From contig OY969816.1 of the NCBI GenBank assembly GCA_963703385.1, positions 496,001-560,000 of the forward strand: a stretch of DNA of 64,000 nt, read 5' to 3'. This stretch comes from Rhodoblastus sp963703385. GTDB lineage: Bacteria; Pseudomonadota; Alphaproteobacteria; Rhizobiales; Beijerinckiaceae. The notes under the pieces are model-generated. The model was given only the letters and a program-made list of their open reading frames with translations. It made no database searches and was not told the DNA's origin. A program made the translations under genes and the position numbers. Position 1 is the stretch's first letter. Each line of letters opens with the position of its first letter. This document shows positions 9,221 to 17,528 of the stretch, one piece after another.

Positions 9221-10221
9221 TGGCGCGCGCCACGAAGCGAGTGCGCCAGGTCATGAAAGGCGCGGCGGCGTTCTGGACGGCCGCATGGCTGCCGATCGTG
9301 AAAGCCATTCCGGCGCCCAGTCCCGCCGGACGTGTGGTCGAGGTCGATGATTTCGGCTCTAATCCAGGGGGCCTGCGGATGTTCGTCTATGCGCCGCCAA
9401 AAAGGCTTCCGGCGGCGGCGCCGCTGATCGTGGTGCTCCACGGCTGCGGTCAAAGCGCCTCTTCATTCGCGCGCAATGCGGGTTGGATCGCCCTGGCCGA
9501 TCGCATCGGCGCAGCGCTCCTGCTGCCAGAGCAAACGACCAAAAACAGTCACGGCCGTTGTTTCAATTGGTTCCGACCCGGCGACACCCGCCGGGGCGGC
9601 GGCGAGGCGATGTCAATCCGCCAAATGACGCGCGCCGCGATTCGCCGCTACAGGTCGGACCCGCGCCGGGTTTTCATCGTCGGCCTTTCCGCCGGCGGCG
9701 CGATGGCGGCGGCTATGCTGGCGGCCTATCCGACGACTTTCGCCGCCGGGGCCGTGGTCGCAGGCATGCCGGTCAGCGCGGCTTATAATGGCGCGTCGGC
9801 GCTGCTGCACATGCGCCATGCGGACCGGTTGATGAACCGCCGGACCCTTGCGGACTGCGTCCGTCGGGCGGCGCCTCCAACGAGCAAGCCGCGCGCCTGG
9901 CCTCGGCTTTCGATCTGGCAAGGCGAGCGCGACCAACTGGTCGAACCGCGCAACGCCGAGGCCCTCGCCGTCCAATGGAGCGCAGCGCACGGCTTTGGCG
10001 GCGCGCCGACAGCCGACACGGCGCCTAGGCCGGGGGTCCGGCGCCGCGTATGGAGCACGCCGAAGCGCGCCGCTGTCGAAATCTGGACAATCGCGGAAAT
10101 GGGCCACGGATTTCCTGTCGACGCCGGCGCCGCCGACGGCGGACGGGAAGGGTTCGGCGTCTTGAATGTCAGATTGCCCGCCGCTCGGCTGATCGCCGCA
10201 TTTTGGGGAATCGACGGTTGA
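9220..10221 (+). CDS. PHB depolymerase-family esterase
   Basis: 333 residues of the alpha/beta-hydrolase PHB depolymerase/LpqC family. An oxyanion region (PLIVVLHGCGQSA, residues 69-80) and the lipase box GLSAGG with nucleophile Ser157 are visible. Also visible are a downstream Asp (IWQGERDQLV) and a catalytic His in MGHGFPVD. The enzyme is expected to hydrolyse short-chain polyhydroxyalkanoates or esters. There is no clear Sec signal; the N-terminus is basic with FWTAAWLP, so it may be granule-associated. It is coupled to the 70-residue gene upstream. Confidence 0.85.
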   Translation: MARATKRVRQVMKGAAAFWTAAWLPIVKAIPAPSPAGRVVEVDDFGSNPGGLRMFVYAPPKRLPAAAPLIVVLHGCGQSASSFARNAGWIALADRIGAALLLPEQTTKNSHGRCFNWFRPGDTRRGGGEAMSIRQMTRAAIRRYRSDPRRVFIVGLSAGGAMAAAMLAAYPTTFAAGAVVAGMPVSAAYNGASALLHMRHADRLMNRRTLADCVRRAAPPTSKPRAWPRLSIWQGERDQLVEPRNAEALAVQWSAAHGFGGAPTADTAPRPGVRRRVWSTPKRAAVEIWTIAEMGHGFPVDAGAADGGREGFGVLNVRLPAARLIAAFWGIDG

Positions 10222-10277
10222 ACCACGGCCCGCCTATATCTCCTCCGAGCCGTTTCCTGCCGATGGGCATCGGCTGT

Positions 10278-10600
10278 TCCCGCCGATTCTGTTGAAAAAC
10301 TCACCGGTTCTGCGATTGCGCTCCGGCTGGAAGCGTTTTTTCAACGTTTGCGGGCTGGCCCCTTGTCGTATTGCGGCCCTGTTGGCCGCCTTATCGGCGG
10401 GCTTATGCCGCCACCGCCTCCATTCGCAGCGCCGCTGGCCGCAATCTGGCGAGCCGCCGTAAATTCTGCGCCGTCGCGGCGAGCATTCTGCCTGCATCAA
10501 GTTCCGTCGGACCTGATTGAGCAAGCGCCCAGTGCACGAGAAATTGACCACTGGGTCAAGGCGTTGGGGCAATCCCGTCACACACCCGTAACAATGCCTC
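10278..10600 (-). mobile_element. Remnant of an insertion sequence (transposase C-terminus)
   Basis: On the minus strand a frame ending at 10403 reads GPTELDAGRMLAATAQNLRR followed by LARL, the C-terminal helix typical of IS1182/IS5-like transposases. The end at about 10278 (TGTTGAAAAACTC) resembles the terminal repeat of the IS5-type element at 40751. The DDE core is not recognisable. The rest of the gap (10600-10887) contains no gene I can support. Confidence 0.45.
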
Positions 10601-10887
10601 CCTAAGCCTAAGCCTGTTAACTTGGCAATAGGTGCGGTTGATCGATGGCGCATGTTCAGGTTTTGGATGATCTGGTTGCCGCCCGCTATGCCGAAGACGT
10701 TGCGGCTGGGGCAGTTGCGGAAGCTGACGACCGGCTTGCGATGCGCCGCGTCGATGGACTTGCGTCGATGAGGGCGCCGGGAACGGACGCGGTCGGGCAG
10801 GACCATGATGCGCCTGCTTCCCCCCGATCGGAGGCGCTTGATCCAGTCCAGGACGCCCCGACAAACGCGCCTGCCTCGTCGTTGACG

Positions 10888-12099
10888 ATGAAGGGTTCCT
10901 ATCCCGCGCCCGCGGAAAGGCCGACCCAGCTCGGTCCCGAGGGAATTCTGTTCGACTTCAACGAGGGCTGCCGCCTCCTGGCGCCGCCCCGTGAGACGGG
11001 CGCTTGGCGCGCGCGGCTGCGCGATCTCGACACCGGCAATATTCTGTTCGAGACCGAGACCAAGGGTGGGTTGATACGTTCGGCCAAGCGCTGGCATGTA
11101 CGATTCGGTGTTTAAGTTTGGGCTCTAGACGAGGACGCCGAACCGCGCCTAGTTCTCGACCACGCCTATGACGTCTCCGGCCAAAATATCCTCATACTCT
11201 TCCCTGTCGGAACGCTCGGCAATTCCGTCGCCTGGTTCTCCTATGCCTGCCGCTTCGGCGAAAGCCATCCCGGCGCGCGGGTCGTGTGCGTCCTGTCGAA
11301 ACTGCTGATCCCGCTGTTTCGTGACGCCTATCCCGACATAACATTCGTCACCCTGGAGCAAGCGGCAGAAGAAAAGCTGACTGAAAACGCCTACGTATCC
11401 TATTATCTAGGCCTGTTTTTTTCGGATTCCGCCAACGAATGGCAGCCGGTTGATTTCCGCCATGTCGGCCTGCACAAGACCGCGGCCCATATTCTCGGAA
11501 TCGAGGGCAAGGAGTTGGCGCCGCGGCTGCATCTCGCCGACGAAAGCCGGCCGATCGAAGAACCCTACGCCGTCATCGCCGTGCAGGCGACCAGCGCGGC
11601 GAAAATGTGGAACAATCCCGATGGCTGGCGCGCCGTCATCGCTTTCCTGAAGGCGCGCGGCCTTCGCGTTCTGTGCGTCGACCAGAAGCCGGCGACCGGC
11701 CAGGGCATTTTCTGGACCCAGATCCCGCATGGCTGCGAGGATTGCACCGGCCTGCCGCTGACCGAGGCGGCGCGCTATCTGCGCCATGCGGAAATTTTCG
11801 TCGGCCTGTCCTCCGGCCTGTCCTGGCTGGCCTGGGCCGCCGGCTGCAGGACCGTGCTGATTTCCGGCTTCAGCCTGCCGAGCACGGAATTCTCCGCGCC
11901 GGGCCGGGTGATCAACTGGCACACCTGCAACGGCTGCTGGAACGATGCGAAGTTCAGCTTCGACCACAAGGATTTTCTCTGGTGTCCACGCCACGCCGGC
12001 ACGGCGCGCCAGTTCGAATGCACGCGCCTGATCACCCCGTCGCATGTGACGCGGGTGATCGAACGGAGCTTGGAGCCAGCCGCTACGCCAGCGTCGTAG
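10888..12099 (+). pseudogene. Autotransporter strand-loop-strand O-heptosyltransferase, interrupted by one stop codon
   Basis: The frame reads from the ATG at 10888 (PTQLGPEGILFDFNEGCRLL, DLDTGNILFETETKGG) to a TAA at 11113. It continues without a shift through ILILFPVGTLGNSVAWF, DWPNPDGWR-like repeats and VGLSSGLSWLAWAAG to 12099. Family members (TibC/BAHT-like) transfer heptose to Ser of AIDA-type repeat adhesins in the cytoplasm. The C-terminal Cys set (CNGC, then WCPRH, then FEC) matches the iron-finger cysteines of TibC. The TAA replaces a position normally occupied by Glu or similar in RFGV-x-VW. A shorter product from the GTG at 11284 would lack the N-terminal domain. It lies directly upstream of its probable substrate gene. 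Confidence 0.75.
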
Positions 12100-12150
12100 C
12101 GGAAAGCAATCGCACGTTTTGAGACTTTTTCGGAAATGGTGGGGGCCAGC

Positions 12151-13269
12151 ATGACGACCAGCGTCTACATCGGCACGAGCTATGCGACCAGCTCAACGAC
12201 GGTCTCGAGCGCCGACACGACAGATCAGTTTTTTGTCGAAGCCGGTGGAACGCTCGTCGTGAGCGGTTCCGGCGCGAGCGTGACCGGCGCCACGGTCTAT
12301 GCCGGCGGCGTGATCGATCTTTTCAGCGGAACCGCGTCGAACACCTCCGTCAGCGGCGGCCGGATGGTGATCAGCGGCGGCAACACGGCGACCAATGTGA
12401 CGGTCGCCAACGGCGGCTCGGTCGAACTGGTGACGGCAAAGGCCGCCCTGGCGGGATCGTTGACCATGGGCGCGGGTTCGAACGCGCTGGTCCTCGACAA
12501 GATCCTGAGCAACGGCAATGTCGCCAGCGTCACGATCAGCGGTTTCGCCGCCGGCGACGCGGTCGAGATCGCCGGCGCCTACAGCTCGGACACGCTCTCT
12601 TATGCGACCTCCGGCGCCAATACGAGCGTGACCTTCACCGCTAGCGGCAGCCCCAATCACCAGACTTTTGTTTTCAGCGGCGGCCTGACCGATGATTTCG
12701 ATCTGCTCGCCACGGCCAATGGAATAGACGTCGCCTCGGGAGCGGGCGTGTCGGCGACGGCGGGCGTGGAGCTGCTGTTCGGCTCGAACGTGACGGTCAG
12801 TTCCGGCGCGACGCTCTATGTCTATTCAGGCGGCTCGGACAGCGTCACGCTCGGCGCCGGCAACAGCACGGTCACGCTCGCCGGCAGCGGCAACAGCGTG
12901 ACCGCCGGAACCGGCAAAGACACGATCACCGGCGGCCAGGACACGCTGTCCTTCGGCGGCTCCGGCAGCTCGGCGACCTTGAACGGGACGATCGCCGCCA
13001 ACATCACCGACCTTGGCAGCGCGCTGCGGATCCTCATCGGCTCGAACACCCAGACGGACACGATCACCGGGTTTGGCAGCACGGACAAGCTTGGCGTCAT
13101 CGAACTGTTGAACGGCGTCGGCGGCTATGCCTCCGCGGCGGCGATCGTCAGCGCGCTGCACAGCGACGGCCATGGCGGCAGCTTGTTGACGCTGGGGACG
13201 ACGGGCTCGATCGACTTCCTCGGCGTCGCGCCAAGCCAGCTCACCGCCGCGAACTTCAAAGTGGGATGA
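12151..13269 (+). CDS. Strand-loop-strand repeat surface/secreted protein
   Basis: About 372 residues, very rich in Gly, Ser and Thr. Repeated short beta units are seen: VEAGGTLVVSGSGASVTGAT, VYAGGVIDLFSGTASNTSVS, GGRMVISGGN. These are the AIDA-type repeats that O-heptosyltransferases modify. The C-terminal part (DTITGFGSTDKL, then FLGVAPSQLTAANF) resembles the tail of type I secreted proteins. No autotransporter barrel is present. The start at 12151 has GGTGGGGG upstream; 12136 is an alternative. The adjacent glycosyltransferase is broken, so the modification may be lost. Confidence 0.7.
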   Translation: MTTSVYIGTSYATSSTTVSSADTTDQFFVEAGGTLVVSGSGASVTGATVYAGGVIDLFSGTASNTSVSGGRMVISGGNTATNVTVANGGSVELVTAKAALAGSLTMGAGSNALVLDKILSNGNVASVTISGFAAGDAVEIAGAYSSDTLSYATSGANTSVTFTASGSPNHQTFVFSGGLTDDFDLLATANGIDVASGAGVSATAGVELLFGSNVTVSSGATLYVYSGGSDSVTLGAGNSTVTLAGSGNSVTAGTGKDTITGGQDTLSFGGSGSSATLNGTIAANITDLGSALRILIGSNTQTDTITGFGSTDKLGVIELLNGVGGYASAAAIVSALHSDGHGGSLLTLGTTGSIDFLGVAPSQLTAANFKVG

Positions 13270-13719
13270 CCGGCAAATGCCGCGGCCCCGTCCACGCAGA
13301 TGACGGCGGATATCGCGAGGGTGGCAATCCATCAAAACTCATGCGTTCGACCCCAAGACATATGATGACGACCTCGCCGACGCGTTGCGGGAACTTATTC
13401 AAAACAGCGTGAATTTTCAAAATAAAAAAGGAAGCTGATGTCGTATTCAGTTTGTGTCCGCTGCTTAAGTTTTAGACAGATATGAATAATGGTTTTTTAT
13501 TTCAAACTAATCAGGCGTTTCTGAGTGTCGAAAAACCTTACACCCAAGGTTATGCAATGTCGGCCCATCGAACGAAAGCGTCGGGCCTCTCACTGGCATA
13601 CCAGGTGAGTCCGGCGACCGGCAGCTTAGGGTCAATATTTCCCGTTCGTCCGACGTTCCCGAAGTCCGTTCTCTGCATGATTACGGCCTGATCTTTCGGA
13701 CATGAGAAAGGTTGCGGCG
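13270..13719. other. Gene-poor stretch left of the IS4 element
   Basis: About 450 bases with lower GC content near 13390-13500. A short open stretch (HAFDPKTYDDDLADALREL to a TGA at about 13438) and a 64-codon reverse frame (RTDFGNVGRTGNIDPKLPV) look like remnants, but I cannot assign either. No RNA gene is seen. Confidence 0.35.
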
Positions 13720-13726
13720 TCGTCGC

Positions 13727-14993
13727 CCTCATGAATCCCCTCATTTTTGCGTGACTCTAAAAAGCCCGAATTTGGGATTCTTCCGAGCGGCGTGACGGAG
13801 AATCTGCCGGTTGGGGAGAGCGATGCGCGCGCCGAAGGAGCGATTTGATTTTGTTCATGAATTTGTGAGCCGCGTCTTTGTTGACGACCTGCACGCCAAA
13901 CGCATTCTGTCTTTGGCGAATGGGACGCTTGGAGTGATGACGGGGGCGGCTCTCGCGGTTAGCCTGATCGGACAGGCGTTGGCGACGGCGCGCGGACTGA
14001 TCGCGAAGTCGGCGATCAAGCAGGTCGACCGGCTGCTGAGCAACGCGGGCGTGGCTCCTTGGGAGTTGTTCGGGTCGTGGGTTCCCGAAGTCGTTGGAGC
14101 GCGGCGCGACATCGTCGTGGCGATGGACTGGACGGATTTCGATCCCGACAATCAGTCCACGCTCGCGCTGCATCTCGTCACGCGCCACGGAAGAGCCACG
14201 CCGCTGCTTTGGCTGACCGTCGACAAGGACGAATTGAAGGACCAGCGCAACGATTTCGAGGATTTGTGCCTGTCCCGGCTGAAGGCGCTGCTGCCCGAGG
14301 GCGTGACGGCGACGATTCTGGCCGATCGCGGCTTTGGCGATATCAAACTATTCGAATTCCTGGGCAGCCTTGGCTTTCAATATGTCATCCGCTTTCGCGG
14401 CAACATCCACGTCAGCGCAGCCGATGGCGAAACCCGGTTGGCCGCCGATTGGGTCGGCAAGGGCGGGCGAGCGCGAAAACTGCGCGACGCCGAAGTGTCC
14501 GCCGCCCGCCAAAGGGTTGGGGCGGTCGTATGCGTGAAGGCCGCGGGCATGAAGGAGGCCTGGCATCTGGCCGCCAGCGGCGGCGCGCTCTCCGCGCCGC
14601 AGATCATCAAGCTTTATTCCAAACGCTGGACCATCGAGCCCAGCTTTCGAGACAGCAAGGATTTGCGCTTTGGAATGGGCATGAACGCGCTGAGGATCGA
14701 CGATCCGCAACGCCGCGACCGCCTCTTGCTCCTCAACGCCTTCGCCATCCTGCTGCTGACGCTCTTGGGCGCCGCCGGCGAAAGCCTCGGAATGGACCGG
14801 CAACTGAGAACCAGCACCGTCAAGCGCCGCGTCCATTCCCTTTTCCGACAAGGCTGCCTGCTCTATGACCTGATCCCCAACATGCCGGAGAAGAGACTCC
14901 GGCCCCTCATCGAGCGATACCAGGATCTCCTACGCCAAAGCTCTGCTTTCTCCGACGCTTTCGGGGTCATTTAAAATGAGGGGATACGTGAGG
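13727..14993 (+). mobile_element. Intact IS4-type insertion sequence
   Basis: 1267 bp. The ends form an imperfect 21-bp inverted repeat, with the core ATCCCCTCATTTT at 13735-13747 and its complement at 14973-14985. TCGTCGC flanks both sides as a direct target duplication. The single transposase gene fills the element, and its stop overlaps the right repeat. Intact ends and target duplication indicate a recent insertion. Confidence 0.9.
13823..14974 (+). CDS. IS4-family DDE transposase
   Basis: 383 residues from the ATG at 13823, preceded by GGGGAGAG. The DDE triad is visible: VVAMDWTDF (Asp102), ILADRGFGD (Asp168) and the YSKRWTIEPSFRD signature (Glu272; the Y-x2-R-x3-E-x6-K motif ends at SKD). 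The gene appears intact and its terminal repeats are present, so the element may be active. Confidence 0.92.
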   Translation: MRAPKERFDFVHEFVSRVFVDDLHAKRILSLANGTLGVMTGAALAVSLIGQALATARGLIAKSAIKQVDRLLSNAGVAPWELFGSWVPEVVGARRDIVVAMDWTDFDPDNQSTLALHLVTRHGRATPLLWLTVDKDELKDQRNDFEDLCLSRLKALLPEGVTATILADRGFGDIKLFEFLGSLGFQYVIRFRGNIHVSAADGETRLAADWVGKGGRARKLRDAEVSAARQRVGAVVCVKAAGMKEAWHLAASGGALSAPQIIKLYSKRWTIEPSFRDSKDLRFGMGMNALRIDDPQRRDRLLLLNAFAILLLTLLGAAGESLGMDRQLRTSTVKRRVHSLFRQGCLLYDLIPNMPEKRLRPLIERYQDLLRQSSAFSDAFGVI

Positions 14994-15026
14994 TCGTCGC
15001 CTGACGACGCCGCAAGCAATCCGCCA

Positions 15027-15116
15027 AAGGTCAACCTGCTCTGAAGTGCTGAGCGCGTCGTCCACCTCGATTCCGAGATAGCGGACGGTGCTGTCCAGCT
15101 TCGTATCGGCGCGCGC
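15027..15116 (-). pseudogene. Tyrosine-recombinase C-terminal remnant
   Basis: About 30 codons read ADTKLDSTVRYLGIEVDDAL and end SEQVDL, the last helix region of Hyphomicrobiales integrases (normally LLGHTK-ESTVRYLGIEVDDAL). The catalytic Tyr of STVRYLG is retained. Everything upstream (Arg and HxxR motifs) is lost. The remaining sequence to 15284 holds no recognisable gene. Confidence 0.6.
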
Positions 15117-15284
15117 CGCAACAATTGAATACGACCTGAATGATCGAACCCTGGCAACCGAACCCGCATGAATGGGCTTCGCCTGCTTCTCTTCATTCGT
15201 TTTGGGCTGCTTCGGCGCGTCTGATCCGACATCCTGGCTTCGCGTGGCTCCCGCGCGGTTGGCGCGCAATCTGCTCGCCTCGTT

Positions 15285-16259
15285 TCAATTAATCGTTTGG
15301 TTTCCTTCGACCACCGTTTCGTGATGGCCGCCGGGCGTATCCTGCATCCTCCCCGGCGCGACGACGAGTGGACGCCAGTGCTCGGCGAGCTCAACCGCGC
15401 GATCCCAGGATTCACGGCACAGCCTTTCCTCCAGGGAGAGGCGGCGAGCCTGCGCCTCTTCGCGATTGCGGCCTTCAGGAAGCTCGCGGGAAGCGAGAAC
15501 GGCGAATTTTGCGGCTTCGATCAGAAGCTCCTCATCCTTTGTCTCCATCGAAAGCACGCTCGCGAGGCCGAGGTAAGCCGTCGGCTGCCCTCGTTCGGCC
15601 GATCGCGTGTAGTAGTGGACGGCGGCATTCAAATTCGGCGCAACCCCCCTCCCGGTTTCATATAGCTCACCGAGGTTGTTCTGTGATCCACCGTACCCTT
15701 CGGCAGCGGCCTGACGGTAAAGCTGCAGGGCGCGCTCGACACCCGGTTCGCCCTCCGCAACGCATTTTAAGGCCTCGTTGTGCAGGGCGCGGGGGTGGCG
15801 CATGTCGAACACGTTTGTGTCGCGAACGCCATTTAACAGGACGACTGAGTTGTCGATGAAAAAGTTTAGCAGACCGTGGAATTCGCGCCTGCTCATGCCG
15901 TTCGCCGTGACAGCGTCGATTTCGATCCCGACGCCAAGCTCTCGATCGATCCCCACCAAAGCTAAAGCTCTGGAAAAACGCGCGCCTGCGTTGAACCGGT
16001 TGAGAGCGAATAGAAGGCGCATGACATTGGCGTCGTCAAAGCCGCCCCATGCCATCTGAAGCCGGATCGTTGCACACGGCGCGTCGGGCCGAGGAAGACC
16101 GTCTCCATAGCCAAAAATGTAAAAGTCGTGACCGTCTGCGGCGCTATGGACAAACGGATGGCCGTCGGAATTGACCTCGCCGCGGTAACCAAGCTCCTGG
16201 AGCCAGGTTGCAACAAGTTTTAGCGTAACCGGAACGTTTTCTGTCGAGATCTGATTCAT
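15285..16259 (-). CDS. YbjN-domain protein with Sel1 repeats
   Basis: 324 residues from the ATG at 16259, with AAAGGTC upstream. The first about 150 residues resemble the YbjN/type III chaperone-like fold (VATWLQELGYRGEVNSDGHP, then VMRLLFALNRFNAGARFSRA). Two or three Sel1 units follow (ALQLYRQAAAEGYGGSQNNL, AAVHYYTRSAERGQPTAYLG). Both modules mediate protein-protein contact. It is the last gene of a minus-strand cluster with a dual-specificity phosphatase, 161 bases after the preceding gene. The function is unknown, with an adaptor role most likely. Confidence 0.65.
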   Translation of the reverse strand: MNQISTENVPVTLKLVATWLQELGYRGEVNSDGHPFVHSAADGHDFYIFGYGDGLPRPDAPCATIRLQMAWGGFDDANVMRLLFALNRFNAGARFSRALALVGIDRELGVGIEIDAVTANGMSRREFHGLLNFFIDNSVVLLNGVRDTNVFDMRHPRALHNEALKCVAEGEPGVERALQLYRQAAAEGYGGSQNNLGELYETGRGVAPNLNAAVHYYTRSAERGQPTAYLGLASVLSMETKDEELLIEAAKFAVLASRELPEGRNREEAQARRLSLEERLCRESWDRAVELAEHWRPLVVAPGRMQDTPGGHHETVVEGNQTIN

Positions 16260-16420
16260 ATTCGTAGACCTTTGTTTAGCCGATCCGCATCGCTGCGCCA
16301 TTAAAGAACCATGTCAGCCACGATCCATGCCTTTCGCAGCGACGAAGGTCGCCAAGGAACGGCAAGGATGTCGCCATCGCCAGGACCGCTTCCTTGAGAT
16401 CAATCGCGGCCGAGCCCAGA

Positions 16421-16687
16421 TCATTGCGTGCGGGAAAAGCGGTTGACGAAATCCCGTAACGAGCTCGTTGGCGCCCGATAGCTGACGATCCTGACATCCA
16501 GCGGCATTTTTGAGGCCAATTCCAAAGCCTCGCCGACATTCGCCAGGCCGACGAGTCGCCGCGACGCGGTCTGGCCAGTCTCTCCATCGACCAGCGCACC
16601 AATTTCGGATGACGAAATCCTTCGCAAATAGGTGTCCCGATAGGCCGTGACAGAACCGTTCAAACCATCGGTCCGCTCTTGACCCAC
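16421..16687 (-). CDS. Hypothetical protein of the phosphatase operon
   Basis: 88 residues. The reading frame overlaps the end of the phosphatase gene by 28 bases, which suggests coupling. The sequence (SVTAYRDTYLRRISSSEIGA, then LVDGETGQTASRRL, then MPLDVRIVSYRAPTSSLRDF) looks like a compact alpha/beta protein without membrane segment. I do not recognise a family. Confidence 0.5.
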   Translation of the reverse strand: MGQERTDGLNGSVTAYRDTYLRRISSSEIGALVDGETGQTASRRLVGLANVGEALELASKMPLDVRIVSYRAPTSSLRDFVNRFSRTQ

Positions 16688-17205
16688 GCCTCCTGCTCAA
16701 TCGTCTGGATCGCGCCCGCACGCGCCGCGCGAACTCGGCGAACCGCCTCGTCGGCGTCGACGCCCGCTTCGACGAGCAGACGAGCGACGATCATTCCCGC
16801 GCGCCCCAATCCGCCGCGGCAATGGACCACGATGTTTTCCCCGGCTTCGAGGCGCGCATGCAGGCGCGCGCTGATCGACGGCCAAATGCGATTTAACTGG
16901 TCATCGGGGATGCTGACGTCCCGCGTGGGAAGATGAAGCCATTCGAGGCCGCGTGCTTGGGTTTCGTGCCCTAGATTGAGGATCGCGAGCAGATTGCATT
17001 CAAGTGGTTCGATCAGCGTCACCAGTGCGGTGGCGCCCCACGCGGCGATCACATCGAGATCAGCGCCGAGGTCTCGTTTCCAAGGCCCGTTGAAGGCATG
17101 AAAATCCGTCTTGCCTGGCGCGAAAGTGACGCCGATCCTGCCTCGCCCGCCGGGAATTTCGACCGGGTCGATACGCAGGGGGTGGGTTTGGCTGGTCTTG
17201 GTCAT
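16660..17205 (-). CDS. Dual-specificity (CDKN3-like) protein phosphatase
   Basis: 181 residues. The phosphatase loop is HCRGGLGRAG, with nucleophile Cys129 and Arg135 (CX5R). A general-acid Asp lies in LPTRDVSIPD. The upstream block (WGATALVTLIEPLECNLLAI) matches CDKN3/KAP-type phosphatases found in some proteobacteria. It should hydrolyse phosphotyrosine or phosphoserine/threonine in the cytoplasm. The ATG overlaps the stop of the 72-residue-frame gene upstream (ATGA), so they are coupled. No kinase is encoded nearby. Confidence 0.8.
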   Translation of the reverse strand: MTKTSQTHPLRIDPVEIPGGRGRIGVTFAPGKTDFHAFNGPWKRDLGADLDVIAAWGATALVTLIEPLECNLLAILNLGHETQARGLEWLHLPTRDVSIPDDQLNRIWPSISARLHARLEAGENIVVHCRGGLGRAGMIVARLLVEAGVDADEAVRRVRAARAGAIQTIEQEAWVKSGPMV

Positions 17206-17402
17206 TTACCATTTCCCATTGTGGCGAATCTTGATTGCAGTTTGCGAAGGACCGAGTTGATCGCCTCTAATTCAAGCGATCCTGCTCTTCGCGCCGCGGG
17301 CTGCCGCGTCGTGTCATGGATAGTTTCAATAAGCAGCGTTTTGCGATCGGCCAGTGATCTACTGACCGCTCGTCGCTCGCGATGATCGAGTTCGAGTTTC
17401 AC
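17202..17402 (-). CDS. Small hypothetical protein, first gene of the phosphatase operon
   Basis: 66 residues if started at the GTG at 17402 (KLELDHRERRAVSRSLADRK, then LELEAINSVLRKLQSR). It is strongly charged and likely helical. A TTG at 17420 is an alternative start. The stop overlaps the phosphatase start by four bases. The function is unknown; it could be a regulator or partner of the phosphatase. Confidence 0.5.
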   Translation of the reverse strand: MKLELDHRERRAVSRSLADRKTLLIETIHDTTRQPAARRAGSLELEAINSVLRKLQSRFATMGNGK

Positions 17403-17528
17403 ATTGCCGTTCCCACGCAAGGCTCAACAGCGAGCCTTCGGGAAATTCAGATAAAGGGAAGGCATTGGCGTCGCTTGTCAGCACACGCCATTTTTCTGAT
17501 TTTTCGAGCCAGTGAATGACAACCGCGC

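Larger units (their letters stand above)
13712..15015. repeat. Perfect 13-bp palindrome split by the IS4-type insertion
   Basis: Removing the element and one copy of its 7-bp target repeat (TCGTCGC, 13720-13726 and 14994-15000) restores TTGCGGCGTCGTC-GCCT-GACGACGCCGCAA. This is a perfect stem with a 4-base loop. Half of it lies at 13712-13724 and half at 15003-15015. No T-run follows, so it is a palindromic unit rather than an obvious terminator. Confidence 0.8.

Noticed and set aside
11113..11115. TAA in the heptosyltransferase as a recoded codon
   Set aside because: Only TGA and TAG are known to be recoded as selenocysteine or pyrrolysine, and no such machinery or signal is visible.
13482..13744. 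Short overlapping frames on both strands left of the IS4 element
   Set aside because: Neither has a supported start or recognisable family; recorded only as possible remnants.
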